DNA of 64,000 nt from Citricoccus sp. K5 (GTDB taxonomy: Bacteria; Actinomycetota; Actinomycetes; Actinomycetales; Micrococcaceae), in NCBI RefSeq assembly GCF_902506195.1, contig NZ_LR732817.1, positions 1,564,909 through 1,628,908 on the forward strand. The letters run 5' to 3'. A program made the translations under genes and the position numbers. The notes beneath the pieces were generated by a model, which was not told the DNA's origin, made no database searches, and saw nothing but the letters and a program-made list of their open reading frames with translations. Below are positions 26,481-37,862 of this stretch, piece by piece. Each line of letters starts with the position of its first letter. Within the stretch, counting starts at the first letter, position 1.

Positions 26481-28682
26481 ATGTCCGAGCCAGTCGTCCC
26501 GACGTCCACCACCGACGCGAACGGAGACCGGTTCGCGCCGTACCGCGGCCTCGCCGCACGATTCCCGGACGAAATCCTCACGCGGGCCACGGTGACGGAT
26601 GTCGCCCTCCCCGACGGCGCCGGGACCCTGGCGCTCCTGGTCCTGGACAATGACGCCGGCCCCCGGCGCCCCACGACCCTGGGCCCGAATTCCCTGATCG
26701 GGATCGGCCAGGTGCTCGAGGCCCAGGCCGAACGCGCACACCGCGGCGAGATCGCCGCCGTCGCCGTCACGGGCAAGGCCGGCTTCCTGGTCGCCGGTGC
26801 TGACCTGGGGGCCATCAACCGGCTCACCGACCCGCAGGACGGCGTCCTGCTGGGCCGGCTCGGGCACGAGGTCTACAACGGCCTGTCAGACTTCCCGGTG
26901 CCCTCCTTCGCGTTCATCAACGGCGTGGCGCTCGGTGGCGGTCTGGAGATCGCTCTGGCGGCCAATTACCGGACCGTCTCCTCCGCCGCAAAGGGCCTGG
27001 GCCTGCCGGAGGCCTTCATCGGCCTGGTACCCGGCTGGGGCGGCGTGTGGAAGACCCCGCGGCTCACCGGCCCGAAGGACGCCCTGACGGTGATGATCAA
27101 GAACCCGCTGGCGAACAACCGCAACATTGACGGCCGCACCGCCCACCGCATCGGCCTGGCGGACGTGATCTTCGATCCCGCCACCGATCCTGCCGACACG
27201 GCCGTGTTCATCGAGGCCTCGACGGCCTGGGCGGCCCGGATCCTGACCGGGGATGCCGCCACCGTGGCCGCGTTGGAGCAGCAGCGGGACCGCGACCACT
27301 CCGACCGGGCCTGGGACGAGGCCATCGCCGAGGGCCAGGCGATCGTGGCCGCCAAGACCGGCGGATACGTGCCGGCACCGGCGAAGGTCGTGGAGCTCTT
27401 CGCCGCCGGCCGTCACTGGACCCGGGACGAATCGGCCGCCGCCGAGGCCGACGCGCTGGGTGAGCTGATGCTGACCCCCGAGTTCGCCCACACCGTCTAC
27501 GCCTTCCTGGACGTGGTCCAGAAGCGCTCCAAGAAGCCGGCTGGCGCCCCCTCCCCCGAACTGGCCCGTCCGGTCCGGAAGGTCGGGGTGGTGGGGGCCG
27601 GTCTCATGGCCGGCCAACTGGCGCTGGTCTTCGCGCAGAGGCTGCAGGTCCCGGTGGTCATGACGGATGTCGACCAGGCTCGCGTGGACCGCGGACTCGG
27701 CCACGTGCACGGGCAGGTGGACGCGCTGGTGGCCAAGGGCAGGCTGCCCGCCGGCCACGGGGAGGCGCTGAAGTCCCTGGTGACCGGCTCCGTTGCCAAG
27801 GACGTCTACGCCGATGCCGACCTGGTGATCGAGGCCGTCTTCGAGGAGATGGGCGTCAAGAAGGCGGTGCTGGCCGAGGTCGAGGCCGTCGTCACCCCTG
27901 AATGCATCCTGGCCACCAACACCTCCTCCCTGTCCGTGACCGAGATGGCCTCCGGACTGGAGCATCCCGAGCGGCTGGTCGGCTTCCACTTCTTCAACCC
28001 CGTGGCCGTGATGCCCCTGGTGGAGATCGTCCGCGGGCCAGCCACCACTGACCCGGTACTGGCCACCGCCTTCGCCACCGCCCGGGGTCTGGGCAAGACC
28101 GCCGTGCTGGTGCAGGATGCCGCCGCCTTCGTGGTCAACCGCATCCTGCTGCGGATGATGGGCGAGGTCCAGCACTCCTTCGACCAGGGCACGGAGGCCA
28201 CTGTGGCGGACCACGCCCTGGATCCGATGGCCCTGCCGATGACGCCGTTCACCCTGCTCTCCATGGTGGGCATCCCGGTGGCCCAGCATGTCACTGAGTC
28301 CCTCAACTCCGCCTTCGGGGACGAGCGGTTCCCGGTGTCGAAGAACCTGCAGTCGCTCATCGATGCCGGCATCCCGTCCCTATGGGCGCGTCAGGGGGAA
28401 GACCAGGATCACGGCCAGGAGGTCATCCCCGCCGAGACCCGGGCGGTCCTGGAGTTCGGCGACTCCCCCGAGACCGCGGAGGAGCTGCTGGCCCGCGTCC
28501 AGGACGCGCTGGCCCAGGAGATCGGCCTCATGCTGGACGAGGGGGTCGTGGCGGATGCCGAGGATATCGACCTGTGCATGATCCTCGGCGCCGGCTGGCC
28601 CATGCACCTGGGCGGCATCACCCCGTACCTCGACCAGGTGGGGGCCTCGGAGCGGGTCAACGGACGGCGGTTCCACGCCTGA
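26481..28682 (+). CDS. fadB: FadB-type multifunctional fatty acid oxidation enzyme (enoyl-CoA hydratase / 3-hydroxyacyl-CoA dehydrogenase)
   Basis: A cytoplasmic beta-oxidation enzyme, 733 aa. The N-terminal crotonase domain has the oxyanion-hole segment FLVAGADLGAINR and both catalytic Glu contexts (ALGGGLEIAL and GLPEAFIGLVPGWGG). The dehydrogenase half has the NAD-binding VGVVGAGLMAGQLA, NTSSLSVTEM, and the catalytic His in VGFHFFNPV. The ATG has an AGGAGC site, and TACGAT lies about 40 nt upstream as a possible -10. No thiolase gene (fadA) lies beside it, although one is usually adjacent in relatives. Confidence 0.94.
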   Translation: MSEPVVPTSTTDANGDRFAPYRGLAARFPDEILTRATVTDVALPDGAGTLALLVLDNDAGPRRPTTLGPNSLIGIGQVLEAQAERAHRGEIAAVAVTGKAGFLVAGADLGAINRLTDPQDGVLLGRLGHEVYNGLSDFPVPSFAFINGVALGGGLEIALAANYRTVSSAAKGLGLPEAFIGLVPGWGGVWKTPRLTGPKDALTVMIKNPLANNRNIDGRTAHRIGLADVIFDPATDPADTAVFIEASTAWAARILTGDAATVAALEQQRDRDHSDRAWDEAIAEGQAIVAAKTGGYVPAPAKVVELFAAGRHWTRDESAAAEADALGELMLTPEFAHTVYAFLDVVQKRSKKPAGAPSPELARPVRKVGVVGAGLMAGQLALVFAQRLQVPVVMTDVDQARVDRGLGHVHGQVDALVAKGRLPAGHGEALKSLVTGSVAKDVYADADLVIEAVFEEMGVKKAVLAEVEAVVTPECILATNTSSLSVTEMASGLEHPERLVGFHFFNPVAVMPLVEIVRGPATTDPVLATAFATARGLGKTAVLVQDAAAFVVNRILLRMMGEVQHSFDQGTEATVADHALDPMALPMTPFTLLSMVGIPVAQHVTESLNSAFGDERFPVSKNLQSLIDAGIPSLWARQGEDQDHGQEVIPAETRAVLEFGDSPETAEELLARVQDALAQEIGLMLDEGVVADAEDIDLCMILGAGWPMHLGGITPYLDQVGASERVNGRRFHA

Positions 28683-28757
28683 CGAGCACTTCTCAGTGCC
28701 AGCACACAAGCGGACGACACCGACGCCGGGCTGCTCGCCGTCCGGCCGCTGCCGACG

Positions 28758-28763
28758 GATAAT
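28758..28763 (+). promoter_or_regulatory. -10-like hexamer of the Rieske gene (leaderless arrangement)
   Basis: GATAAT ends 6 nt before the ATG at 28770. GGAGGG directly touches the start codon, so it is too close to serve as a ribosome binding site. The layout fits transcription starting at the A of ATG. Confidence 0.5.
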
Positions 28764-28769
28764 GGAGGG

Positions 28770-29294
28770 ATGACTTCCGCTCCCCACTCCTCCACCGGAT
28801 CCACCGGACCGCAGGACCAGCACGACGCCGGCGCCCCCTGCGGCGGCTGCGGCCCCTCCCGCAGGTCCTTCCTGGAACGCGGCGCGCTGCTCGGCGCGGT
28901 GGGGATGGTCGGCACCGTCGGACTGACGGCGTGCACGGACGAGATCCGCGCCGAGGACAACGCTCCCTCTCACCACGTGGGCGGTTCCCCGACCCCGGCC
29001 ATCGACCTGGCGGACCTGCCCGTCGGCGGGATGACCAGCGTCATGGTCGAGGGCCGGACCCTGTTGATCAGCAGGCCGGCGGAGGACGAGGTGCATGCCT
29101 TCTCGGCCGTCTGCACGCACCAGGGCTGCACCGTGGCCCCCGCCACGGAGAACGGCGAGGAGGTGTTCGCCTGCCCGTGCCACGGTTCGCACTTCGACGT
29201 GGCCACCGGAGCCCCCTACGGCGGACCGGCACAGAAGCCGCTGACCGCATACACGGCCACCGTGGACGGTGACCAGGTCCTCGTGACGCTGTAG
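28770..29294 (+). CDS. Tat-exported Rieske [2Fe-2S] lipoprotein
   Basis: A 174-aa electron-transfer protein. The N-terminus carries a Cys/Gly cluster, a twin-arginine signal SRRSFLERG (Arg31-Arg32), a hydrophobic stretch, and a lipobox LTAC (Cys55), so it should be exported folded and lipid-anchored. The Rieske domain has both cluster motifs, CTHQGC and CPCHGSHFD. It stands alone: no cytochrome b, oxygenase or arsenite oxidase subunit is nearby. Its partner is unknown. It is convergent with the small membrane protein gene. Confidence 0.93.
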   Translation: MTSAPHSSTGSTGPQDQHDAGAPCGGCGPSRRSFLERGALLGAVGMVGTVGLTACTDEIRAEDNAPSHHVGGSPTPAIDLADLPVGGMTSVMVEGRTLLISRPAEDEVHAFSAVCTHQGCTVAPATENGEEVFACPCHGSHFDVATGAPYGGPAQKPLTAYTATVDGDQVLVTL

Positions 29295-29308
29295 GTGGCC
29301 CAGTCGGG

Positions 29309-29641
29309 CTAGTTCCCCGCGTTCGGACGCCGCGGTGGGTTGACGATGACCTCGCGGCTGTTGGGGTCCCAGGATGGCTGCTCGGCCTTGCGCCGCGGGT
29401 AGTAGTAGAACCGCCACCACAGCCACACCGCCGGTCCCAGCACGGGCAGCAGGAACATCAAGAAGGCCCACGGGATGCGCCGCCCCGGGTCCAGGGGAGA
29501 GTGGGACAGGGAGACCAGGGACCACACCAGCATCCCTACCACGGCGATGACCACGATCCAGAGCAGGATCTCCACGGCGTTGAGGCCGAGCGTCGACCCG
29601 GCGGCGCCTATGAGACCAGTTCTCAGGAGACCGGATAACAC
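29309..29641 (-). CDS. Small membrane protein with PLDc_N-type domain
   Basis: A 110-aa protein with two membrane helices, roughly residues 22-45 and 58-77. Between and after them is the typical PLDc_N (phospholipase D nuclease N-terminal) layout, including PWAFLMFLLPVLGPAVWLWW. It lacks a PLD catalytic domain. The GTG start shares one nucleotide with the aldo/keto reductase stop codon (TAGTG), suggesting co-translation. A GTG 21 codons later, just before the first helix, is an alternative start. The C-terminal tail is Pro/Asn/Arg-rich. Confidence 0.82.
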   Translation of the reverse strand: MLSGLLRTGLIGAAGSTLGLNAVEILLWIVVIAVVGMLVWSLVSLSHSPLDPGRRIPWAFLMFLLPVLGPAVWLWWRFYYYPRRKAEQPSWDPNSREVIVNPPRRPNAGN

Positions 29642-30615
29642 TAGAACAGGGCGATCTTCGCGGCGGCCGGGAAGATCTCATCCAGCTCGGCGCGCTCGGC
29701 GGCTGTGGGCACCCAGCGGATGGCCTCGGCGTTCTGGCGGACCTGCTCCGGCCGGGTGGCCCCGGCGATCACGGAGGTGACCGGCTCCTGGGCGGCCAGC
29801 CAGGAGAAGGCCAGGTCCACCTCGGAGAGGCCCCGTTCCCGGGCGAAGTCACCGTACCGCGCGAGCTGGTCCAGGTCCGCGTCCGCGACCAGTTGCTGGC
29901 GGCTGTGCGTCAGCCTCGAGCCCTCGGGCGCCCTGCCGGAGGAGTACTTGCCCGTGAGCAGTCCGTTGGCCAGCGGGAAGTACGGCAGCACCCCGAGCCC
30001 GAAGGCCCTCGCCGCGGGCAGGACCTCGAGCTCGGCCCGGCGGTCCAGCAGGTTGTAGTGGTTCTGGGCGGAGATGAACGTCTCGGTCCCGAGCTCGCGG
30101 GCCACGAACTCGGCCTCGGCGATCTGCCATCCGGCCCGGTTGGAATGACCGATGTACCGCACCTTGCCCGAGCGCACCAGGTCGTCCAGGGCGGAGAGGG
30201 TCTCCTCGATCGGCGTCGCGTCATCCGGGGTGTGGAACTGGTACAGGTCGATCCAGTCCGTGCCCAGCCGCCGCAGCGAGGCCTCCACGGCCTTGACGAT
30301 GTACCGGCGCGAGCCGCGGGCCCCGAAGTCGTTGCCGTTGACGCCACCCATGTCCATGCCGAACTTGGTGGCCAGGACGATCTCCTCACGCCGGGCGCCC
30401 AGGGCCCGGCCCAGCCGCTCCTCGCTCAAGCCGGGGCTCGCCCCGTAGGTGTCCGCCACGTCGAACAACGTCACCCCGGCGTCCAGGGCCGCGTGCACGA
30501 CCGCGTCCGTCCCCTCCTGGCCCTCCGTCACGGTGCCGGGGCGGCCGAGGTTGTTGCACCCCAGCCCGACGACGGAGACGGCCAGGCCGGAGCGCCCGAG
30601 ACGGCGGTGTTCCAT
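29641..30615 (-). CDS. Aldo/keto reductase
   Basis: An NADPH-dependent oxidoreductase of the AKR superfamily, 324 aa. The catalytic tetrad is visible as Asp and Tyr in FDVADTYG, Lys in VLATKFG, and His in LYQFHTPD. The cofactor end shows VTSVIAGATRPEQVRQN, typical of the YajO/potassium-channel beta-like group. ATG 30615 has a GAAGGA ribosome binding site. The substrate cannot be inferred. It is followed without a gap by the small membrane protein gene. Confidence 0.93.
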   Translation of the reverse strand: MEHRRLGRSGLAVSVVGLGCNNLGRPGTVTEGQEGTDAVVHAALDAGVTLFDVADTYGASPGLSEERLGRALGARREEIVLATKFGMDMGGVNGNDFGARGSRRYIVKAVEASLRRLGTDWIDLYQFHTPDDATPIEETLSALDDLVRSGKVRYIGHSNRAGWQIAEAEFVARELGTETFISAQNHYNLLDRRAELEVLPAARAFGLGVLPYFPLANGLLTGKYSSGRAPEGSRLTHSRQQLVADADLDQLARYGDFARERGLSEVDLAFSWLAAQEPVTSVIAGATRPEQVRQNAEAIRWVPTAAERAELDEIFPAAAKIALF

Positions 30616-30691
30616 GGGATTCAATCCTTCGAGTGGTGGGGTCGGCGGGCCACGGCCCGGGGGCCGCAGCAGCTCCGCTTCAAGGGCAGAT

Positions 30692-31189
30692 TCAGCGGGA
30701 GGTGGTGACGCGGGAGGGCTGGACGCCGGCGAACTTGGCGGCGGCCGGGATTTCGGCGGCCGCCTTGCGCGGGTGCGGCGTGGCCACGTCCAAGACAACT
30801 CGGCCGGACTCCGAGCGTTCTTCCACGACCTCACCCAGCCCGCGCCAGGCCAGCTGATTCGTGATCTCACCGCGCAGCTTGGCCACCAGGGCGGTCTCCA
30901 CCGACGTCGGCTCCGCGCCCTTCAGCCGGTAGGACACCTCGACGTGCTTCAGCTCCTCCTCCGGGAGAACGGCGAAGCCGTCCTCCGCGCACTGCGCGGC
31001 GAAGCCGGCGAGCAGCTCCTCACCGGTGGCGTCGTCCGCGACCTGCTCGGCCGACGTCGTGCCCGTGCTGCCGATCCGGCCGTGGTGGACCACCACCTCC
31101 CCGCTGCCGGGGGCGAACCACGCCTCGCGGTAGTCCAGACGTTGCTGGCCGTCCTGCTCGGACCGCCGGTAGGTACGCACAATGCTCAA
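30692..31189 (-). CDS. Uncharacterised small protein coupled to dxs (possible WGR-like N-terminus)
   Basis: A 165-aa soluble protein of unknown function. Around residues 18-45 the pattern [20 protein letters not shown] resembles the Trp-Gly-Arg strand region of WGR domains, though the canonical WGR triplet is replaced by HGR. The C-terminal half is basic and Ala-rich. It starts with TTG 31189, overlapping the dxs stop as TTGA, with GGAGGG 6 nt upstream. The coupling is therefore convincing even though the start codon is rare. Confidence 0.75.
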   Translation of the reverse strand: MSIVRTYRRSEQDGQQRLDYREAWFAPGSGEVVVHHGRIGSTGTTSAEQVADDATGEELLAGFAAQCAEDGFAVLPEEELKHVEVSYRLKGAEPTSVETALVAKLRGEITNQLAWRGLGEVVEERSESGRVVLDVATPHPRKAAAEIPAAAKFAGVQPSRVTTSR

Positions 31190-33222
31190 GAGTTGCCCTC
31201 CGTTGACGGGATCTGGCCCGTGTTGACATCCTTGCCGCCAGTGTCCCCGGCCGCCCGGACCTGACTCATCTGACCCGTCAGCGGCCGCGCAAACGGCACC
31301 TTCGTGCCGAGAACCTGGGCCACCGTGTCCTGGGCGATGCGCCGTGCCGTCAGGCCGGTGCGCTCAAGCACCTGGTCCCGGGAGGCGTGGGCCAGGAACT
31401 CCACCGGCAGTCCGACCTCGTTGAGCGCCGTGTCCACGCCGCGGGCGCGCATCTCCTGGCGGATCCGCGAGCCGACGCCCCCGGCCTTCACCCCGTCCTC
31501 GATGCAGACGACGATTCGGTGGCGGGAGGCCATCTCGATCACGGATTCCTGCACGGGAAGCACCCACCGTGGGTCGATGACGGTGGCGGAGATACCCTGG
31601 TCGGCCAACCGGGCGGCCACGTCCAAGCCCAGCTCGGCCATGGTCCCGACGGCGACGATCAGGACATCGCGTTCCGCCCCTGGCTCCTCGGAGGCGCCTC
31701 CGAGGCGGACCAGCAGGTCCACGCCGTCCGCGAGCCGTTCCAGCGCGGCGATCTCCGGCCCCACGGACCCCTTCGAGAACCGCACGACCGTGGGCGCATC
31801 CTCCACGGAGACGGCCTCCCGCAGTTCCTCCCGGAGCCGCTGGGCATCCCGGGGTGCGGCGATGCGCAGGGTGGGCACGGACTGCAGCAGGGCCAGGTCC
31901 CACATGCCGTGGTGGCTGGGCCCGTCCGGCCCGGTGACGCCGGCCCGGTCCAGGACGAACGTGACCCCGGCCCGGTGCAGGCCGACGTCCATCAGGACCT
32001 GGTCGAAGGCACGGTTGAGGAAGGTGGCGTACACGGCGACCACGGGATGCAGTCCGCCGAAGGCCATGCCGGCGGCCGAGGTGACAGCATGCTGCTCGGC
32101 GATCCCGACGTCGTAGACGCGCTGCGGATGCTTCTCGGCCATGAGCCCCAGACCGACGGGGATCTTCATGGCCGCGGTGATGGCCACGATGTCCTCGCGC
32201 TCGTCCGCGATCGCGCAGATCTCCTGGCCGAACACGGACGTCCACGAGGGGCCGGAGCTGGAGGCCACCGGCTCGCCCGTCTCCGGGTCGATCCTGCCGA
32301 TGGCGTGGAACTGGTCATCCTGGTGGGCCACCGCCGGGGCGTAGCCGTGCCCCTTCTCGGTCATGGCATGCACGATCACGGGGCCGGCGTAGTTCTTGGC
32401 GTCCGCCAGCGCCTCCTCGAGCTCTGCCTGGTCATGTCCGTTGATGGGGCCGATGTACTTCATCCCCAGGTCCTCGAACAGGCCCTGGGGAGCCCACCAG
32501 TCCTTGATGCCCTTCTTCGTGGCATGCAGGGACTTGTACACGAACCGCCCGGCCGTCCCGGAGGTCTGCAGCCGGGACTTCCAGAAGTCGAGGGTGTCCT
32601 CGTAGCTGCGGTGGGTGCGGAGCTTGTCCAGGAAGGCCCTGCGCAGCCCCGAGAGCTGGTTGGCGAGCCCGCCGACGGTCGGCGCGTAGGAGCGTCCGTT
32701 GTCATTGACCACGATCACGACGCGCCGGTTACGGTCCGCGGCGATGTTGTTGATGGCCTCCCAGGCCATGCCGCCCGTCAGGGCACCATCGCCGATCACG
32801 GCCACCACGGAGCGGTCCCCGTCCCCGCGCAGTGCCCAGGCGCGGGAGATCCCGTCCGCCCAGGACAGGGACGAGGAGGCGTGGGAAGACTCCACCACGT
32901 CATGCACGGACTCGCCGCGGTCCCCGTAGCCGGAGAGCCCGCCCTCCTGACGCAGCGTGGAGAAGTCCTGGCGACCGGTGACGAGCTTGTGCACGTAGGA
33001 CTGGTGCCCGGTGTCGAAGATGACGGCGTCCCGGGGCGAGTCGAAGACCCGGTGGATCGCCAGGGTCAGCTCGACCACACCGAGATTGGGGCCGAGGTGG
33101 CCGCCGGTGCGGGAGACGTTGGCGATGAGGAAGCTGCGGATCTCCTCGGCCAACTGCCGCAGCTGACCACCGGTGAGGCGGGTGAGGTCCTGCGGGGTAT
33201 GGATCGTTTCGAGAAGGCCCAC
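31186..33222 (-). CDS. dxs: 1-deoxy-D-xylulose-5-phosphate synthase
   Basis: A thiamine-diphosphate enzyme that condenses pyruvate and glyceraldehyde 3-phosphate, the first step of the MEP isoprenoid pathway. TPP binding is seen in [16 protein letters not shown], the catalytic Glu in [14 protein letters not shown], and early active-site His residues in [12 protein letters not shown] chose GTG 33222 ([13 protein letters not shown], the family's usual start), with AAAGGA upstream. A TTG at 33228 would add two residues. The length is 678 aa. The C-terminal ~45 residues extend past the usual end. The small uncharacterised gene follows by TTGA overlap. Confidence 0.95.
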   Translation of the reverse strand: MGLLETIHTPQDLTRLTGGQLRQLAEEIRSFLIANVSRTGGHLGPNLGVVELTLAIHRVFDSPRDAVIFDTGHQSYVHKLVTGRQDFSTLRQEGGLSGYGDRGESVHDVVESSHASSSLSWADGISRAWALRGDGDRSVVAVIGDGALTGGMAWEAINNIAADRNRRVVIVVNDNGRSYAPTVGGLANQLSGLRRAFLDKLRTHRSYEDTLDFWKSRLQTSGTAGRFVYKSLHATKKGIKDWWAPQGLFEDLGMKYIGPINGHDQAELEEALADAKNYAGPVIVHAMTEKGHGYAPAVAHQDDQFHAIGRIDPETGEPVASSSGPSWTSVFGQEICAIADEREDIVAITAAMKIPVGLGLMAEKHPQRVYDVGIAEQHAVTSAAGMAFGGLHPVVAVYATFLNRAFDQVLMDVGLHRAGVTFVLDRAGVTGPDGPSHHGMWDLALLQSVPTLRIAAPRDAQRLREELREAVSVEDAPTVVRFSKGSVGPEIAALERLADGVDLLVRLGGASEEPGAERDVLIVAVGTMAELGLDVAARLADQGISATVIDPRWVLPVQESVIEMASRHRIVVCIEDGVKAGGVGSRIRQEMRARGVDTALNEVGLPVEFLAHASRDQVLERTGLTARRIAQDTVAQVLGTKVPFARPLTGQMSQVRAAGDTGGKDVNTGQIPSTEGNS

Positions 33223-33251
33223 GGGCAAGCGGTCCTTTCGGCCGGGGAGGG

Positions 33252-33257
33252 ATTATC
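33252..33257 (-). promoter_or_regulatory. Putative -10 element of dxs
   Basis: GATAAT on the minus strand, preceded by TGT (extended -10 style), lies 29 nt before the dxs GTG. With the acnA terminator just upstream, this gives dxs its own promoter. Confidence 0.45.
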
Positions 33258-33304
33258 ACAACAGCTCCCACCAGAATACCGCGCGGCGGGGCCCACCAGA
33301 GGAC

Positions 33305-33340
33305 GAAGGGCCGGACCCCCGTGTGGGGGTTCGGCCCTTC
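33305..33340. terminator. Strong hairpin terminator between acnA and dxs
   Basis: A 16-bp stem (33305-33320 with 33325-33340, one G-T wobble) closes a 4-nt GTGT loop, 46 nt past the acnA stop. There is no T-run, as is common in high-GC actinobacteria. Confidence 0.8.
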
Positions 33341-33386
33341 GGTCCTCTCTACCGCCGGTCCCCCGGTGCGGGGAGCCGGCTGACGA

Positions 33387-36086
<2,700 letters not shown>

Positions 36087-36374
36087 GGAGGACTCCTCTT
36101 CCCGCCCTGGGTCAGGGCGATTGGCCGGTCTTGAGTGCCATTGCCGTTCCACCGGGCCTTCCGGCACCGCGTGCGGGCGGTCCCGGACCGATGGTGGCGG
36201 CCACATGCCGATCCTGGGCCGGAGTCTGACGACTCCGTCACAGGGGGCTCGTTCACCATCCTATCCCGAGGGAAGGCAGGATCCCGCGCTTCACCCGCGC
36301 AGATGTCATGCGTGACGGGTTGATTTATGGCGTTCTTGACGGAGCAGCGTGCTTTCCTGACTCCGGCACCGTGC
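36087..36374. other. Gene-free spacer upstream of acnA
   Basis: These 288 nt between the acnA start and the RNA methyltransferase stop should hold the acnA promoter. A candidate -10, TAGGAT on the minus strand near 36260, is visible in an otherwise GC-rich stretch. I see no convincing small gene, RNA or strong hairpin. Confidence 0.5.
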
Positions 36375-37841
36375 TCAGGACTTCGTGAGCAGGGCCACGG
36401 ATTCCATGTGGTGGGTGTCCGGGTACAGGTCATAGACGTCGACCTTCGCCGCGGTCCAGCCGGCCTGGGACAACAGCCCCAGGTCGCGGGCGAAGGACGC
36501 GGGATCGCAGGAGACGTAGACGATCCTCTCCGGGTCCAGTCGGTGGATCCGTTCCACGGCAGTCTTGCCTGCGCCCGCCCGTGGCGGGTCGAGCACCACC
36601 GTGTCGACCGAGTGCCCACCCAGGCCGCAATCGGCGACCGGCTGGTCCGGCTTGGACAGCCAGCCGCCCAGTACCCGGTCGGTCATGCCGTTGAGCACGG
36701 CCGCCTGGGTGACCCCGTGGAGGTTGCGCCGGGCGTCCCGGCTGGCTCCCGGTGCGGCCTCCACGGACAGCACCAGCCCCTCGGTCCCGACCCGGTCGGC
36801 CAGGAACGCGGAGAACAGTCCGGCACCGGCGTACAGGTCGGCGATCACCTGTCCGGGCTGCGGGTCGGCCGCCGCGAGCACGGCGTCGACCAGCATGGAG
36901 GGAGCCGAACGGTGGACCTGCCAGAAGCCGTCCCCGGTGATCCGGAAGGCGTGTTCGGACCCGCGGACACTGGCCACTGTCTCCTGGGTCCAGGTCCGGC
37001 CGCGCAGGCGGTGTATCTCTGGCCGGTCGTTCGGGGTCTCGCCCGGCACGATCAGCGCCACGGAGGTGCCCTCCGGCAGCCGGCTGGTCTGCCGGTGCAT
37101 GCGGCCGCCCAGCTGGGACACGTCGGCACCGTCAGCGGGGGTGAGCAGCACCAGGGCCGACTCGCCGGAGGCGGGCGTGGCCACGTCCACCCGGGAGAGG
37201 CCGGTGAAGTCCAGTTCCCAGAGCTTGAGGGCGTCCAGGCCCGGCACGCCGAGGGGCATGTTCCGGACCGGTACCAACACGGTGGAGCGGTGCGCGTGCA
37301 TGGCCAGCCGGCCGGTAGGTGTCACGGCGAAGGCGTTGCGGGTGCGCCAGTGCAGGCCGGACGGATCGTCCCCCGGCGCCCCGGTGACGTGCACCTCGAG
37401 TTGGAGCCCGGCGATCCGGGCCACGGTGTCCCGGAACACCTGGGCCTTGAGGCGCCGCTGATGCGGCAGCACGATGTGCCCGTACTCGGCACCGCCCACG
37501 GGCAGCCGGCCTGCCGCGTGCGCGCGCAGGGAATCGGCCAGCTTCCACTGGTGGGTCCGGCGGAACTCGGAGCCGTGGAGCACCTCGACGGCGTCCGCAC
37601 GCCAGAACCTGGCCCCCTCCCCCGCCTCGGTGACGACGGCGCGGACCACCTCGCCGGGGATGGCGTGGCGGACGAACACCACGCGCCCCTCATGCCGGGC
37701 CACGCAGTGGCCTCCGTGGGCCATCGGCCCCGCCTCCAGTTCGAGGATCTGGGGCATCTCCGGCAACCCTGCCGTCCCGGATGCACCGTGCACCGGCTGG
37801 CGGGCTACGTCAACATTGCTGGTGTCGCGGATGGTGGTCAT
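36375..37841 (-). CDS. TRAM-domain class I RNA methyltransferase (RlmD/TrmA-like)
   Basis: A predicted 5-methyluridine RNA methyltransferase, 488 aa. A TRAM-type OB fold lies near residues 30-85. The SAM-binding start is VIADLYAGAGLFSAFLA, the motif IV is VVLDPPRAGAG, the nucleophilic Cys is in VYVSCDPASFARDL, and the general-base Glu is in HHMESVALL. The four N-terminal Cys that bind an Fe-S cluster in E. coli RlmD are absent; only three Cys occur in the protein. Whether it acts on rRNA or tRNA is unknown. It starts 21 nt after the KimA-like transporter and is probably co-transcribed. Confidence 0.9.
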   Translation of the reverse strand: MTTIRDTSNVDVARQPVHGASGTAGLPEMPQILELEAGPMAHGGHCVARHEGRVVFVRHAIPGEVVRAVVTEAGEGARFWRADAVEVLHGSEFRRTHQWKLADSLRAHAAGRLPVGGAEYGHIVLPHQRRLKAQVFRDTVARIAGLQLEVHVTGAPGDDPSGLHWRTRNAFAVTPTGRLAMHAHRSTVLVPVRNMPLGVPGLDALKLWELDFTGLSRVDVATPASGESALVLLTPADGADVSQLGGRMHRQTSRLPEGTSVALIVPGETPNDRPEIHRLRGRTWTQETVASVRGSEHAFRITGDGFWQVHRSAPSMLVDAVLAAADPQPGQVIADLYAGAGLFSAFLADRVGTEGLVLSVEAAPGASRDARRNLHGVTQAAVLNGMTDRVLGGWLSKPDQPVADCGLGGHSVDTVVLDPPRAGAGKTAVERIHRLDPERIVYVSCDPASFARDLGLLSQAGWTAAKVDVYDLYPDTHHMESVALLTKS

Positions 37842-37862
37842 CCTCGCCGTCCTCCTGAGCAG

